Below, one piece after another: positions 8,533 to 21,711 of a stretch of DNA of 64,000 nt; positions within the stretch are counted from its first letter, which is position 1, and each line of letters opens with the position of its first letter. Below the pieces are notes generated by a model. That model searched no databases, was not told the DNA's origin, and saw only the letters and a list, made by a program, of their open reading frames with translations. The DNA comes from Halomonas organivorans (GTDB lineage Bacteria; Pseudomonadota; Gammaproteobacteria; Pseudomonadales; Halomonadaceae), in the NCBI RefSeq assembly GCF_014192055.1, contig NZ_JACHXM010000019.1, positions 1-64,000 of the forward strand, written 5' to 3'. The position numbers and the translations under genes are program-made.

Positions 8533-9813
8533 TCAGTTGGGGCGCCAACCCTCGGCACAGGCCAGCCAGCCCGAGGGGCGCCCCACCGCGACGACCCTCT
8601 CACCGTGCCAGGCCACCAGCAGGCCGGCACGCTCCCACGGTGGCAATGCCCACTCCTGGCATAGCCGCTTGAGATCACGATGGCCGCGCCCCTCCAGGCG
8701 CAGCCGCTCGCCGCCCAGGCGCGGCGCCAGCGTTAGCCTGGCCGGTATCCCATCCCCACGGAAGAGCCCGCTCGTCAGCGGTCCCGACGGCGTGGGGAAC
8801 GGCGCTCGACCGTCCCACTCGGCGCGCCACTCGGCCGGCAGCGACACGACCGGCGCCAGCAGATAGAGCGCGCCCCGCCAGACCCGGGCCTCGGCGCCTT
8901 CCCAGGCCACACGCACCTCGGCGTCGCGGCGTGCCCCGAGCTGCTCGATCAGGGTCGCCAGGCGAGCGGCGGGCGGCGTTGGCACTCCCTGCCGACCCAG
9001 GCAGTGACGAATAAGCAGGCGCCGACGCGGCGCCGAGAGGCGCGACAGGGCGGGGATCGGCAGGCGGCCGGGATCGCCACCCAAGCGAGCCAGGTCCTCG
9101 GCGGCGAACTCCTCGAGCAGGCCGTCGGCCTCGCCGGAAAGCCGAGCGCTGCGCGCCAGCGACCCACCGGCGTCCGGCCAGCGCTCGGCCAGCGTCGGCA
9201 GCACGCGATGGCGCAGGAAGTTGCGATCCAGGGCGGTGTCGGCGTTGCTCGGGTCCTCGACCCAGCCAAGCGCCAGACGCCCGGCCTCGGCCTCCAGCGC
9301 CGCGCGAGACGCATCGAGCAGCGGGCGCACGAGACGACACCCCTCGAGATCGCGCACCGCCGGCATGGCACCGAGCCCGCGGAGCCCGGCGCCGCGCAGC
9401 GCCGCCAGCAGGAAGGTCTCGGCCTGGTCGTCGCGATGCTGGGCCAGCCACAGGGTCTCGCCGGCGCCGACCCGGCGGGCGAAGGCCGCATAGCGCGCGG
9501 CCCGTGCCTCGCCCTCGACCCCACGCCCCGCCGAGACATCGACGGCGGCGCGCTCCACGTAGAGCGGCACGCCTAGCCGGGAACAACACCGCCGACAGTG
9601 GCGCTCGAAGTCGTCGGCAGCGGCCTGCAGGCCGTGATGCACGTGCAGCGCGCGCAGCGGCCGCGGATGACGCCGGCAGGCCTCGGCGGCCAGGGACAGC
9701 AGCAATGCGGAATCGAGCCCACCAGAGAGCGCCACCCAGACACCGCGCCCCGGCGGGGTCTGGGCCAGGGCGCGGTCGATCGTGGCTTGCAGGGAAGAAA
9801 GCTCGAGGGTCAT
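8533..9813 (-). CDS. tilS: tRNA(Ile)-lysidine synthase TilS
   Basis: Attaches lysine to C34 of the AUA-reading tRNA-Ile, converting it from Met to Ile identity; essential. The 426-residue protein has the N-type ATP pyrophosphatase loop SGGLDS at 30-35, followed by LHVHHGLQ and the QHRDDQAET block, then the substrate-binding and C-terminal domains. It follows accA in the same direction, separated by a REP-like repeat pair (9940-10030). The same order accA-tilS is found in E. coli and Pseudomonas. The gene is converged upon by ppx. Confidence 0.95.
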   Translation of the reverse strand: MTLELSSLQATIDRALAQTPPGRGVWVALSGGLDSALLLSLAAEACRRHPRPLRALHVHHGLQAAADDFERHCRRCCSRLGVPLYVERAAVDVSAGRGVEGEARAARYAAFARRVGAGETLWLAQHRDDQAETFLLAALRGAGLRGLGAMPAVRDLEGCRLVRPLLDASRAALEAEAGRLALGWVEDPSNADTALDRNFLRHRVLPTLAERWPDAGGSLARSARLSGEADGLLEEFAAEDLARLGGDPGRLPIPALSRLSAPRRRLLIRHCLGRQGVPTPPAARLATLIEQLGARRDAEVRVAWEGAEARVWRGALYLLAPVVSLPAEWRAEWDGRAPFPTPSGPLTSGLFRGDGIPARLTLAPRLGGERLRLEGRGHRDLKRLCQEWALPPWERAGLLVAWHGERVVAVGRPSGWLACAEGWRPN

Positions 9814-9939
9814 GAATAGAGAGCCATCTCAGGCATGTCGATGGCAGAGCCGTTACCATCCAAGTCAGAGGCCTGATCGAGCGAAGGCCGGCACCAGGAC
9901 CGCCGGCATTTCCAACATCGGCGGAAAGGCTCCGATATC

Positions 9940-10030
9940 GTGGGAGCGCAGCTTGCTGCGCGATCATCTGGCGCCTGATTGGCAAGGCGGGCGCCTGGCG
10001 GCGCCATCGCGCAATGAATTGCGCTCCCAC
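9940..10030. repeat. REP-like inverted pair
   Basis: Two copies of a GTGGGAGCGCA-type unit face each other. One reads inward from 9940; the other reads inward on the complementary strand from 10030, where the plus strand ends GCGCTCCCAC. Each copy has its own small palindrome (CGCAGCTTGCTGCG; GCGCAATGAATTGCGC). A GGCGCC-rich spacer separates them. The units resemble Pseudomonas REP elements. The pair fills the gap between accA and tilS and could slow 3' decay or pause transcription. Confidence 0.75.
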
Positions 10031-10070
10031 AGAAAGGCCCGGCCCTGCATGGCCAAGCGCAGAAAGGGCT

Positions 10071-11024
10071 TTATACAGGAGCGCCGTAGGACATCAGCCG
10101 CTGGTAGCGACGTTCGAGCAGTTCCTCGGTCTCCATGCCGCCCAATCGGTCGAGGCTCTCGGTCAAGGCGGTGCGGATACGCTCGGCGGTGTCTGTCGGC
10201 TGGCGATGGGCGCCGCCGAGCGGCTCGGGGATCAGGGTGTCGACGAAGCCCAGCTCCTTGAGGCGCTCGGCGGTAATGCCCATGGCCTGGGCGGCATCGG
10301 ACGCCTTCTCCGCGCTCTTCCACAGGATGGAGGCGCAGCCTTCGGGCGAGATCACCGAGTAGGTGGAATACTGCAGCATGGCCAATTCGTCGCAGACGCC
10401 GATGGCCAGCGCGCCGCCGGAGCCGCCCTCGCCCACCACGGTAGCAACGATCGGCGTCTTGAGCCGGGACATCACCGCCAGGTTGTAGGCGATCGCCTCG
10501 CTCTGGCCGCGCTCCTCGGCGTCGATGCCCGGATAGGCGCCCGGGGTATCGATGAAGGTCAGCACCGGCATCTTGAAACGCTCGGCCATCTCCATCAGGC
10601 GGCAGGCCTTGCGGTAACCCTCGGGGCGCGGCATGCCGAAGTTGCGGCGTACCTTCTCCTTGACGTCGCGGCCCTTCTGGTGACCGATGACCATCACCGG
10701 CTTGTCGTCGAGCCTGGCCACGCCACCGACGATGGCGGCGTCATCGGCGAAGTTGCGATCACCGTGAAGCTCGTCGAAGTCGGTGAAGACGTAGTCCAGG
10801 TAGTCGAGGGTGTAGGGGCGCTGCGGATGGCGCGACAGCTGGGACACCTGCCACGGCGTCAGATCCTTGAAGATCGACTCGGTCAGCTTGCGACTCTTCT
10901 CCTCGAGCCGGCCGATCTCGTCGCTCAGGTTGACCTGGCTGTCGTTGCCGACCAGGCGCAGCTCCTCGATCTTGGCCTGGAGCTCGGCGATGGGCTGTTC
11001 GAAGTCTAGGTAGTTGGGGTTCAT
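10071..11024 (-). CDS. accA: acetyl-CoA carboxylase carboxyltransferase subunit alpha
   Basis: The alpha half of the carboxyltransferase that moves CO2 from carboxybiotin to acetyl-CoA, giving malonyl-CoA for fatty acid synthesis. At 317 residues it matches E. coli AccA (319). It begins with the family pattern [12 protein letters not shown] and contains the oxyanion-hole and acetyl-CoA region [12 protein letters not shown]. It lies downstream of dnaE, as in E. coli (dnaE-accA). The gap of about 140 bases to dnaE can hold its own promoter, though I could not define one. The beta subunit is not in this window. Confidence 0.97.
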   Translation of the reverse strand: MNPNYLDFEQPIAELQAKIEELRLVGNDSQVNLSDEIGRLEEKSRKLTESIFKDLTPWQVSQLSRHPQRPYTLDYLDYVFTDFDELHGDRNFADDAAIVGGVARLDDKPVMVIGHQKGRDVKEKVRRNFGMPRPEGYRKACRLMEMAERFKMPVLTFIDTPGAYPGIDAEERGQSEAIAYNLAVMSRLKTPIVATVVGEGGSGGALAIGVCDELAMLQYSTYSVISPEGCASILWKSAEKASDAAQAMGITAERLKELGFVDTLIPEPLGGAHRQPTDTAERIRTALTESLDRLGGMETEELLERRYQRLMSYGAPV

Positions 11025-11167
11025 GGGCTAGCCTTGTCTCGTCGGCCGGAGAGGCGACCGGGGGGAAGCGTCAAATGAAGTGCATTATCGCACCCTGACA
11101 CGTCCACGCAAGGCGGGCCAGGCCGGATGCACATTGTCTGTTCTCCCGGTCCAAGATTCTCACGGTC

Positions 11168-14677
<3,510 letters not shown>

Positions 14678-14724
14678 GGGGGACTCGGAGCGTTGGTGAA
14701 CAGGGAATCGGGGCGCTATCGACC

Positions 14725-15336
14725 CTAGAACAGCGCCAGCTGGCGCTTCACGGGCGCGAAGGAGCGTCGATGCTCGGGCAGCGCGCCAAGGCGCGTCAGG
14801 GCCGCCAGGTGTTCGGGCGTCGGGTAGCCCTTGTGGCGGGCGAAACCGTAGTCGGGGTGACGGGCATCCAGCGCCAGCATGCCGGCATCGCGGGCCACCT
14901 TGGCCAGGATCGAGGCCGCGGCGATCGCCGGATGGCGGGCATCGCCCTTGACCACCGCCTGGCCCGGCACATGATGCCCCGGCAGGCGATTACCGTCCAC
15001 CAGCAGGTACTCCGCGGCGGGCGACAGCGCATCGATGGCCCGGCGCATGGCCAGGTGCGTGGCGTGATAGATATTGAGCGCGTCGATCTCGTCGGGGCTG
15101 GCCTCGGCCACGGCGAAGGCCAGGGCGCGGGAGCGGATCTCGACATCCAGCGCCTCGCGACGCTTGGCAGACAGTTTCTTGGAGTCGCTGAGCCCGTCGA
15201 TGGGATCGGCCGGATCGAGCATCACCGCCGCCGCCACTACCGGCCCTACCAGGGGCCCGCGTCCCACCTCGTCGACACCGGCCAGCCGCGTGCCGCGATA
15301 GTCCACGACCAGCGGCGGGAAGTCCTCGGCTTTCAT
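14725..15336 (-). CDS. rnhB: ribonuclease HII
   Basis: Cuts RNA in RNA-DNA hybrids and starts removal of misincorporated ribonucleotides. The 203-residue product carries VDEVGRGPL at 21-29 with catalytic Asp22 and Glu23, the DSKKLS block near 50, and the [12 protein letters not shown] helix. Its start overlaps the end of lpxB by 4 bases, so the two are probably translationally coupled. The order lpxB-rnhB-dnaE is conserved in gammaproteobacteria. Confidence 0.97.
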   Translation of the reverse strand: MKAEDFPPLVVDYRGTRLAGVDEVGRGPLVGPVVAAAVMLDPADPIDGLSDSKKLSAKRREALDVEIRSRALAFAVAEASPDEIDALNIYHATHLAMRRAIDALSPAAEYLLVDGNRLPGHHVPGQAVVKGDARHPAIAAASILAKVARDAGMLALDARHPDYGFARHKGYPTPEHLAALTRLGALPEHRRSFAPVKRQLALF

Positions 15337-16538
15337 GCGCCCTCCTGCGCGTCAGGGGCCACCGACGCGGGCAGCGCACGGCGCGCCACCAGCGCCTCGA
15401 CGGCGTCCACCGCACGGCGGCTGGCATCGCGCTGCAGCTCGGCATGCATGGCCGCGAAGCGCGTCTCGAGGGCATGGCGCGTCGCGGCGCCGTCGAGCAG
15501 CGCGGCGAGTTCGGCGGCGATGGCCTCGGGGTTCGCCGCGTCCTGGATCAGCTCCGGCACCAGGGTCTCCCGGGCGATCAGGTTGGGCAGCGAGATCCAC
15601 TCGGTCTTGACCAGTCGCTTGGCCAGCCAGTGGGTCATCGGCGCCATGCGGTAGGCCACCACCATGGCGCGGTGGCAGAGCATGGCTTCGAGCGCCGCGG
15701 TGCCGGAGGCCAGCAGCACGGCGTCGGCGGCCACCATGGCCTCGCGCGACTGGCCGTCGACCAGCACCACCCGCTCGCGCAGCGCCGCACGGTCCTCGAG
15801 CAGCGCCGTGAGCTCGACCCGACGCGCCGGGGTGGCGGCGGGAATCACCACGCGCAGCGTCTCGCGCTCGCGGCACAGGCGCTCGGCGGCGTCCAGGAAG
15901 GTCGCCCCCAGGAAGCGGATCTCGTTGGCCCGGGAGCCGGGCAGCAGCGCCAGCAGCGGCGCCTCGTCCGGTTGCTGCGAGGCGGCGAGTCCCAAGGCCT
16001 GCCGGGCGGCGGCCCGATCATTCACCAGCGGCAACTCGTCGGCCAACGGATGGCCGACAAACGCCACCGGCACCCGATGGCGAGCGTAGAAGGCGGCTTC
16101 GAAGGGCAAGAAGGTCAGCATGGCATCCACCGCACGGGCGATGCCCTTGACCCGCCCCTGACGCCAGGCCCACACGGAAGGGCTGACGTAGTGGGCGGTG
16201 GTCAGCCCGGCCTCGCGAAGCTGGCGCTCGAGCCCCAGGTTGAAGTCCGGTGCGTCGATGCCGATCACGATATCGGGGCGCCACTCGAGGGCATCCCGGC
16301 GCAGCGTTCGACGCACCTGCACCAGGCCGGGCAGGTGCTTGAGCACCTCGACCAAGCCCATCACCGAAAGGGTTTCCAGGGGAAAGCGGCTATCGATGCC
16401 TTCGTCGATCATGCGCGGACCGCCGATACCGCGGAAGGCGACGCCGGGATGGCGCGCCTTGAGCTCGCGCATCAGGCCGGCACCGAGGATATCGCCGGAC
16501 AGCTCGCCGGCCACCAGGTAGACGCGCGCGATGGTCAT
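15333..16538 (-). CDS. lpxB: lipid-A-disaccharide synthase
   Basis: Joins UDP-2,3-diacylglucosamine and lipid X to form the lipid A disaccharide on the inner face of the inner membrane. At 401 residues it is slightly longer than E. coli LpxB (382). The N terminus has [17 protein letters not shown] and FRGIGGPRM, typical of GT19 enzymes. The [10 protein letters not shown] nucleotide-binding segment and the SGTAALE motif lie in the second half. It is 5 bases after lpxA and overlaps rnhB, within a single lipid A operon. Confidence 0.97.
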   Translation of the reverse strand: MTIARVYLVAGELSGDILGAGLMRELKARHPGVAFRGIGGPRMIDEGIDSRFPLETLSVMGLVEVLKHLPGLVQVRRTLRRDALEWRPDIVIGIDAPDFNLGLERQLREAGLTTAHYVSPSVWAWRQGRVKGIARAVDAMLTFLPFEAAFYARHRVPVAFVGHPLADELPLVNDRAAARQALGLAASQQPDEAPLLALLPGSRANEIRFLGATFLDAAERLCRERETLRVVIPAATPARRVELTALLEDRAALRERVVLVDGQSREAMVAADAVLLASGTAALEAMLCHRAMVVAYRMAPMTHWLAKRLVKTEWISLPNLIARETLVPELIQDAANPEAIAAELAALLDGAATRHALETRFAAMHAELQRDASRRAVDAVEALVARRALPASVAPDAQEGA

Positions 16539-16543
16539 GACGC

Positions 16544-17311
16544 TCAGCGCACGATGCCGCGGGTCGAAACCTCGATGGAGGCGGCGAACGTTTCGGTCTC
16601 CGGCAGCGCATAGCGCGTGCGGATCTCGGTGAGTGCCTGCTCCACGGTCATGCCCTGGCGATAGACCAGCTTGTAGGCTTCGCCCAGGGCGCGGATGGCC
16701 TCGTTGGAGAAGCCGCGGCGACGCAGGCCAATCAGGTTGAGGCCGTGGGCCGCCGCCGGATTGCCGTTGATCATCACGTAGGCCGGGGTGTCCTTGGTGA
16801 TGATCGAGCCGCCGCCGGCCATGGCATGTTCGCCGAAGTGGCAGAACTGGTGGATGGCCGACAGGCCGCCGATGATCGCAAAATCGCCCAGCTTGACGTG
16901 GCCGGCCAGGGTCACCTGGTTGGCCAGGATGCAGTCGTCGCCGATCACGCAGTCGTGGCCGACGTGAACATAGGCCATGAACAGGTTGCGCGAACCGATG
17001 GTGGTCTCGCCGCGATCCTGGACGGTGCCGCGATGCAGGGTCACCCCCTCGCGCACGATGTTGTCGTCGCCCATCACCAGTCGGGTGGGTTCACCGGCAT
17101 ATTTCTTGTCCTGGCATTCCTCGCCAACCGAGGCGAACTGGAACACCCGGTTGCGCTGACCGAGCACCGTGGGGCCCTGGATCACCGCGTGGGGGCCAAT
17201 CCGCGATCCGGCACCGATCTCGACGTCGGCGCCGATCACGCTGAAGGGCCCGACCTCGACGTCATCGGCCAGGCGCGCCCCCGGGTCTACGATGGCGGTA
17301 GGATGAATCAA
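16544..17311 (-). CDS. lpxA: UDP-N-acetylglucosamine acyltransferase LpxA
   Basis: Transfers a 3-hydroxyacyl chain from ACP to the 3-OH of UDP-GlcNAc, the first step of lipid A synthesis. The 255-residue protein has a left-handed beta-helix of hexapeptide repeats (starting [13 protein letters not shown]) and a C-terminal helical part beginning [20 protein letters not shown], which is diagnostic for LpxA. Its ATG overlaps the fabZ stop by 4 bases. FabZ and LpxA compete for the same hydroxyacyl-ACP, so co-expression helps to balance fatty acid and lipid A synthesis. Confidence 0.98.
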   Translation of the reverse strand: MIHPTAIVDPGARLADDVEVGPFSVIGADVEIGAGSRIGPHAVIQGPTVLGQRNRVFQFASVGEECQDKKYAGEPTRLVMGDDNIVREGVTLHRGTVQDRGETTIGSRNLFMAYVHVGHDCVIGDDCILANQVTLAGHVKLGDFAIIGGLSAIHQFCHFGEHAMAGGGSIITKDTPAYVMINGNPAAAHGLNLIGLRRRGFSNEAIRALGEAYKLVYRQGMTVEQALTEIRTRYALPETETFAASIEVSTRGIVR

Positions 17312-17751
17312 GCGACCTTCCTCTCGGCACAGATGATCTCGGCCTCGCAGGCCACCTCGCCGGCCACGCTGGCCTTGCAGCTGAACTTCCAGATGCCGCG
17401 CTTCTCGCGGATCACGTCGGCGCGCAGCTCCAACTGGTCGCCGGGCATCACCGGACGCTTGAAGCGCACGTTGTCGCTGCCGACCAGGTAGTAGACATAG
17501 CCGTCGGCGGGCAGCTTGTTGACCGTCTTGAAGCCCAGGATACCGCAGGCCTGGGCCAGGGCCTCGATCACCAGCACGCCTGGCATGATCGGATGATGCG
17601 GGAAATGGCCATTGAAGAACGGCTCGTTGATGCTGACATTCTTGTAGGCAACGATGGATTCGCCAAGGGCAAGCTCCGTCACCCTGTCCACCAGCAGGAA
17701 AGGATAGCGGTGGGGCAGATACTCACGAATCTCGTTGATGTCCATTACCAT
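17308..17751 (-). CDS. fabZ: 3-hydroxyacyl-ACP dehydratase FabZ
   Basis: Dehydrates 3-hydroxyacyl-ACP in fatty acid elongation; hot-dog fold. I place the start at ATG 17751 (147 residues, the usual size), because AGAGGT lies 7 bases before it; the longer frame to 17814 adds residues unlike the family. The conserved [13 protein letters not shown] is near the N terminus. The catalytic His and Glu are in [21 protein letters not shown]. It lies between lpxD and lpxA, overlapping lpxA by 4 bases. Confidence 0.97.
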   Translation of the reverse strand: MVMDINEIREYLPHRYPFLLVDRVTELALGESIVAYKNVSINEPFFNGHFPHHPIMPGVLVIEALAQACGILGFKTVNKLPADGYVYYLVGSDNVRFKRPVMPGDQLELRADVIREKRGIWKFSCKASVAGEVACEAEIICAERKVA

Positions 17752-17855
17752 CGTAGCGACCTCTGAAATGACAGGATGCCCGCTCCGCAATGCGGGCACG
17801 GCCGTCGCCGCCATGCGGCGACGGGCGGGGGATTATACCGCCCCGTTGGGGGGCC

Positions 17856-18893
17856 TCAAGCGTCGCGCCCGGCTTTTTCCAGGCGCTGCAGACGACGTGC
17901 GATATCGTCGAGCTGCTTGAAGCGCACCGCGTTTCGACGCCACTGGGCGTTCTCCATGGCGCCGGTTCCGGAGGAATAGACCCCGGGCTCACGGATCGAG
18001 TTGGTGACCAGGCTCATGCCCGTGACCTGGACACCGTCGCAGATCGTCAAGTGGCCGGACAGCCCCACGCCGCCGCCCAGCATGCAGTGGCGCCCCACTC
18101 GAGTGGAGCCGGCGATGCCCACGCAGCCGGCCAGGGCGCTGTGGGCGCCGATCTGAACGTTGTGGGCGATCTGCACCTGGCTGTCGATCTTGACGTCCTC
18201 GCCGATCACGGTGTCGCCCAGCGCCCCGCGGTCGATGCTCGAGCAGCTGCCGACCTCGACGTCGTCGCCCAGCACCACCCCGCCGAGCTGGGCGATCTTG
18301 TGCCAGCCGGCACCGTCGTGGGCGAAGCCGAAGCCGTCGCCGCCGATCACGCAGCCGCTGTGCAGGATGACCCGCGCGCCGATCTCCACCCCATGGTAGA
18401 CGGTGACGTTGGCATGCAGCCGCGAATGGGCGCCGATACGGCTGTCCGCGCCGACAACGCTGCCCGGCCCGACCACCACGCCCTCGGCGAGCTCGACGCC
18501 GGACTCGATCACCACCTGGGGACCGATGGAGACGCCCTCTCCCAGCGTCGCGTCCTCGGCGACCACCGCCGAGGGATGGATGCCGTACACCTCTCGGTTC
18601 GCCAGGGGATCGAACAGCCGTGACAGCTCGGCATAGCCCAGGTACGGATTGTCCAGGGTCAGGCAGGCGGTCGGGCACTCATCGGCGTGGCTGGGATGCA
18701 GCAGCACCGCGGCCGCCCGGGTTCCGGAAAGGTCCTTGAGGTAGGCGCGATTGGCCAGGAAGGCGATCTGATCGGGTCCGGCATCACGCAGCGTGGCCAG
18801 GCCTCGCACGCGGCATTCGCCGTCGCCCCGGAGGCCGGCCCCCAGTTGCGTGGCAATCTCGGCCAGCGTCAGGGAAGGAGAGTCTTGAGTCAT
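17856..18893 (-). CDS. lpxD: UDP-3-O-acylglucosamine N-acyltransferase LpxD
   Basis: Adds the N-linked hydroxyacyl chain in lipid A synthesis. The 345-residue protein has an N-terminal uridine-binding domain (1-100) followed by hexapeptide repeats; the [11 protein letters not shown] segment precedes the catalytic-His region. A C-terminal helix ([11 protein letters not shown]) closes the trimer. It belongs to the lpxD-fabZ-lpxA-lpxB operon. Immediately upstream, where skp is expected, only a decayed remnant remains. Confidence 0.97.
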   Translation of the reverse strand: MTQDSPSLTLAEIATQLGAGLRGDGECRVRGLATLRDAGPDQIAFLANRAYLKDLSGTRAAAVLLHPSHADECPTACLTLDNPYLGYAELSRLFDPLANREVYGIHPSAVVAEDATLGEGVSIGPQVVIESGVELAEGVVVGPGSVVGADSRIGAHSRLHANVTVYHGVEIGARVILHSGCVIGGDGFGFAHDGAGWHKIAQLGGVVLGDDVEVGSCSSIDRGALGDTVIGEDVKIDSQVQIAHNVQIGAHSALAGCVGIAGSTRVGRHCMLGGGVGLSGHLTICDGVQVTGMSLVTNSIREPGVYSSGTGAMENAQWRRNAVRFKQLDDIARRLQRLEKAGRDA

Positions 18894-18905
18894 GGGAACC
18901 CGGTG

Positions 18906-19203
18906 TCAGTTGAGAAAACACTCTGCGATGACGGTGTTCGACCCCCGGGTCGCCCGCGATCGCCACGTTCGATAGGGCCGGATGCCTCGCCCCGATGGCC
19001 CCCCATGGACCACTGATCGGCGTACCCGTTCGGAGATCGCTCGACACTGCCCCGGGGTCGCCCCCTCTCGGTCGAGCGAATTGAGGCTCACCGTGCGCTT
19101 CGGCGCGGGCAGCGAGCCGGGTACTCAGGTCGGCCACGGCCGCCCGCCGCTCGGGCGTGGCAGCCACGGCGCCCTGGATCGGCAGCACGCGGGCCGCGAC
19201 CAT
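18906..19203 (-). pseudogene. skp: decayed skp/ompH remnant (periplasmic chaperone)
   Basis: The gap between bamA and lpxD normally holds skp, whose chaperone product feeds outer-membrane proteins to the BAM complex. Here only about 370 bases separate the genes, less than a full skp. From ATG 19203 one frame reads RVLPIQGAVAATPERRAAV and then LSTRLAARAEAH, like the first strand and helix of mature Skp. A different frame continues with SLNSLDREGATPGQ, like the Skp helix LKNLERDAKALQ of Pseudomonas. This second frame ends GSNTVIAECFLN with a stop at 18906, 12 bases before lpxD. There is no clear signal peptide, and the middle of the protein seems deleted. I read this as a frameshifted, internally deleted skp. 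The likeness is weak, so a rapidly diverging or unrelated spacer is possible. Confidence 0.5.
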
Positions 19204-19262
19204 CGTCAGCCCAGCGCCGAGCGGTCTGCACAGGCGACTCGCCTCCCCGTCGTCGAGCCGGA

Positions 19263-21620
19263 TCAGAAGGACTGGCCCAGCGAGAACTGGAAGAACTGGG
19301 TGTCATCGCCGTCCTTCTCGTTGAGCGGCTCGGCGACGCTGAAGGTCAGCGGCCCCACCGGCGTCAGCCAGGAGATCCCCAGCCCTGCACTATAGCGCAG
19401 CTCGCCCAGATCGACGCCCGACTCGCACTGGGCCTGGCCGGCATCCTGATCGAGCACCGGGTAGCAGTCGGTCAGATAGGTGTTACCGGCGTCCAGGAAC
19501 AGCGACGGCTGCACCGAGCGCTTGTCCTCGACGAACGGCATGGGGAAGATCAGCTCCATGCCGCCCTCCACCAGGATATTGCCGCCCAGGGTACGATCCT
19601 CGTCGGAGCCGCTGCCCGCCGGTGGCGTGGTCGCCGGACCCAGGGTGTTGCCGGTGAAGCCGCGCACCGAGCCCAGGCCGCCGGAGAAGAAGTTCTCGTA
19701 GAACGGGTAAGGGTCATCGCCGATGCTGTCCGCGTAGCCGACCTCGCCGCGCAGCTTGAGCGACCAGGTTTGTTCCTCGTCGAAGGGGAAGAACTGGCGG
19801 GCGCGAGCACGAAGCTTGTAATACTCGGCGTCGCTGCCGGGCACCGTGGTCTCCAGCGACAGGCGCTGGTAGTTGCCGGCGGTGGGCATGATGCCGCGGT
19901 TGAGATTGTTGCGCGTCCAGCTGGCGGTCAACTTCAGCGTCTGGGCATTGTCGCCCTGCTCCTGGACGTAGCGCTGGATCTCGGAGGCCGTGTCGCTATA
20001 GGTATCGATGGTCAGGTCTTCGATGTCGGCGCCGAAGTTGAGCCGGGTCAGCTCGTTGATCGGATAGCCGAAATTGATGCCGCCGCCGTAGGCATCGGTC
20101 GAGTAGGTCGAGATATCGGAATCTTCGTAATCGGTCTCGCGGTAGAAAAGGTTGTAGCCGCGGGAGATGCCGTCGAGGGTCCAGTAGGGATCGGTGAAGC
20201 CGAAGTTCAGGCTGGTGTAGGTGTCGCTGCGCTGGGCGCCGATATTGACCCGATTGCCGGTCCCCAGGAAGTTGTTCTGCGACAGCGAGGCGCCGTAGAT
20301 GATCCCCGCGCTCTGGGAGAAGCCGATGCTCGCCGAGATCGAGCCCGACGGCTGCTCCTCCACGGTATAGGTGACATCGAGCTGATCCTGGGCGCCGGGC
20401 ACCGGCTCGGTCTGTACCTCGACCTGCTTGAAGAAGCCCAGTCGCTCCAGGCGCTGGCGAGACTGACTGATCGATTCGGTGGAGGCCGGAGCGCCCTCCA
20501 TCTGGATCATCTCGCGGCGCAGCACCTCGTCCTGGGTGGTGGTATTGCCGACGAACTCGATGCGCCTCACGTAGGCCCGGCGACCGGGCTCGACCCGGAA
20601 GGTCAGGTCGACGGTGCCGTCCGAGCGCGTTTCGGGGATGCCGTCGACGTTGGCGAAGGCGAAACCCTCGGCGCCGAGCCGCGATCGCAGCGCTTCGGCC
20701 GACGCCGTGACATCGCTGCGCGAGAAGATCTGACCGGGCTCGATCTGGAGCAGCCCGCGCGCCTCGCGTTCGGGAATGCGCAGGTCACCGGCGAAATCGA
20801 TGTCGCCGAGGCGATAGCGCTCGCCCTCGCTGACGTTGATGGTGACGAAGATCTTCGACTTGTCGGGGCCGATGGCCACCTGAGTGGAGTCGATATTGAA
20901 GTTCACATAGCCGCGATCCAGGTAGTAGGAGCGCAGTCGCTCCAGGTCGCCGGACAGCGCCTGGCGGGAATACTGGTCGCTGGAGAACCAGCCGAAGAAC
21001 CAGCTCGGGCGGTCCTCCAGCTCGAAGACCTCGCGCAGGGTCTCGTCGTCGAAGGCCTGGTTGCCGACGATGTTGATCTGGCGGATCTTGGCTACCGCGC
21101 CTTCATCGATATCGATGTTGACCTGAACGCGACCCTCGCCGAGCTCCTCGACCTCGGTGTCGATGCTGGCGCTGTAGCGGCCCTGGGCCTGGTAGACCCC
21201 GGACAGCTCGCGCTGGATCTCCTCGAGGGTGGAAAGCTGCAGCACCTGCCCCTCGTCGAGACCGGCCTCACGCAGGCCGCGACGCAGCTCTTCCTCGGGG
21301 ATCTGGCTGTTGCCTTCGATGTTGAGGCGAGTAATGGTGGGTCGCTCTTCCACCTCGATGATCAGTACGTTGCCTTCGCGGGCGAGGTGGATGTCCTCGA
21401 ACAGGCCGGTGGCGAACAGCGCCTTGGCGGCCTCTGCCAGCTCACGCTCGTCGACGCGGTCGGGCGCGTTGACAGGGAAGGCATTGAAGACGGAGGCCGC
21501 CGACACGCGCTGCAGGCCCTCCACTCGTATGTCCGTTACGTCGAAGGATTCCGCTTGTGCCGTGCCGCTGGCGGCACCGGCGAGCAGCAGCGCCGCCAGT
21601 CCGATGGTCTTGATCTTCAT
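19263..21620 (-). CDS. bamA: outer membrane protein assembly factor BamA
   Basis: Central Omp85 component of the BAM complex that inserts beta-barrel proteins. The 785-residue product begins with a signal peptide (MKIKTIGLAALLLAGAASG, likely cut after AQA near residue 23). Five POTRA domains fill roughly 24-420, and the 16-strand barrel the rest. The lid-lock motif VRGF lies in GGLGSVRGFTGNTLGP, and the chain ends in Phe within FQFSLGQSF, as expected of a barrel signal. It sits between rseP and the skp remnant. A sigma70-type promoter lies just upstream. Confidence 0.98.
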   Translation of the reverse strand: MKIKTIGLAALLLAGAASGTAQAESFDVTDIRVEGLQRVSAASVFNAFPVNAPDRVDERELAEAAKALFATGLFEDIHLAREGNVLIIEVEERPTITRLNIEGNSQIPEEELRRGLREAGLDEGQVLQLSTLEEIQRELSGVYQAQGRYSASIDTEVEELGEGRVQVNIDIDEGAVAKIRQINIVGNQAFDDETLREVFELEDRPSWFFGWFSSDQYSRQALSGDLERLRSYYLDRGYVNFNIDSTQVAIGPDKSKIFVTINVSEGERYRLGDIDFAGDLRIPEREARGLLQIEPGQIFSRSDVTASAEALRSRLGAEGFAFANVDGIPETRSDGTVDLTFRVEPGRRAYVRRIEFVGNTTTQDEVLRREMIQMEGAPASTESISQSRQRLERLGFFKQVEVQTEPVPGAQDQLDVTYTVEEQPSGSISASIGFSQSAGIIYGASLSQNNFLGTGNRVNIGAQRSDTYTSLNFGFTDPYWTLDGISRGYNLFYRETDYEDSDISTYSTDAYGGGINFGYPINELTRLNFGADIEDLTIDTYSDTASEIQRYVQEQGDNAQTLKLTASWTRNNLNRGIMPTAGNYQRLSLETTVPGSDAEYYKLRARARQFFPFDEEQTWSLKLRGEVGYADSIGDDPYPFYENFFSGGLGSVRGFTGNTLGPATTPPAGSGSDEDRTLGGNILVEGGMELIFPMPFVEDKRSVQPSLFLDAGNTYLTDCYPVLDQDAGQAQCESGVDLGELRYSAGLGISWLTPVGPLTFSVAEPLNEKDGDDTQFFQFSLGQSF

Positions 21621-21667
21621 GCAGTCGATTCGCTCGCGTTGGTCTGCCTACCTGTCCAGACAGGCAC

Positions 21668-21695
21668 CTTATACATTCGCATGGGTAACTGACAA
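21668..21695 (-). promoter_or_regulatory. candidate promoter for bamA
   Basis: On the minus strand, TTGTCA (21690-21695) is followed after 16 bases by TATAAG (21668-21673), with TG just before the -10 box. It lies about 50 bases upstream of the bamA start, in the 91-base gap after rseP. A small inverted repeat CCTGTC/GACAGG follows in the leader. Confidence 0.45.
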
Positions 21696-21711
21696 GCCGC
21701 GCCTCGGCCCA

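Noticed and set aside
18784-19203. A new intact 139-residue gene between bamA and lpxD
   Set aside because: The frame runs past the lpxD start, and its Skp-like part stops making sense after about 38 residues. A decayed skp fits better.
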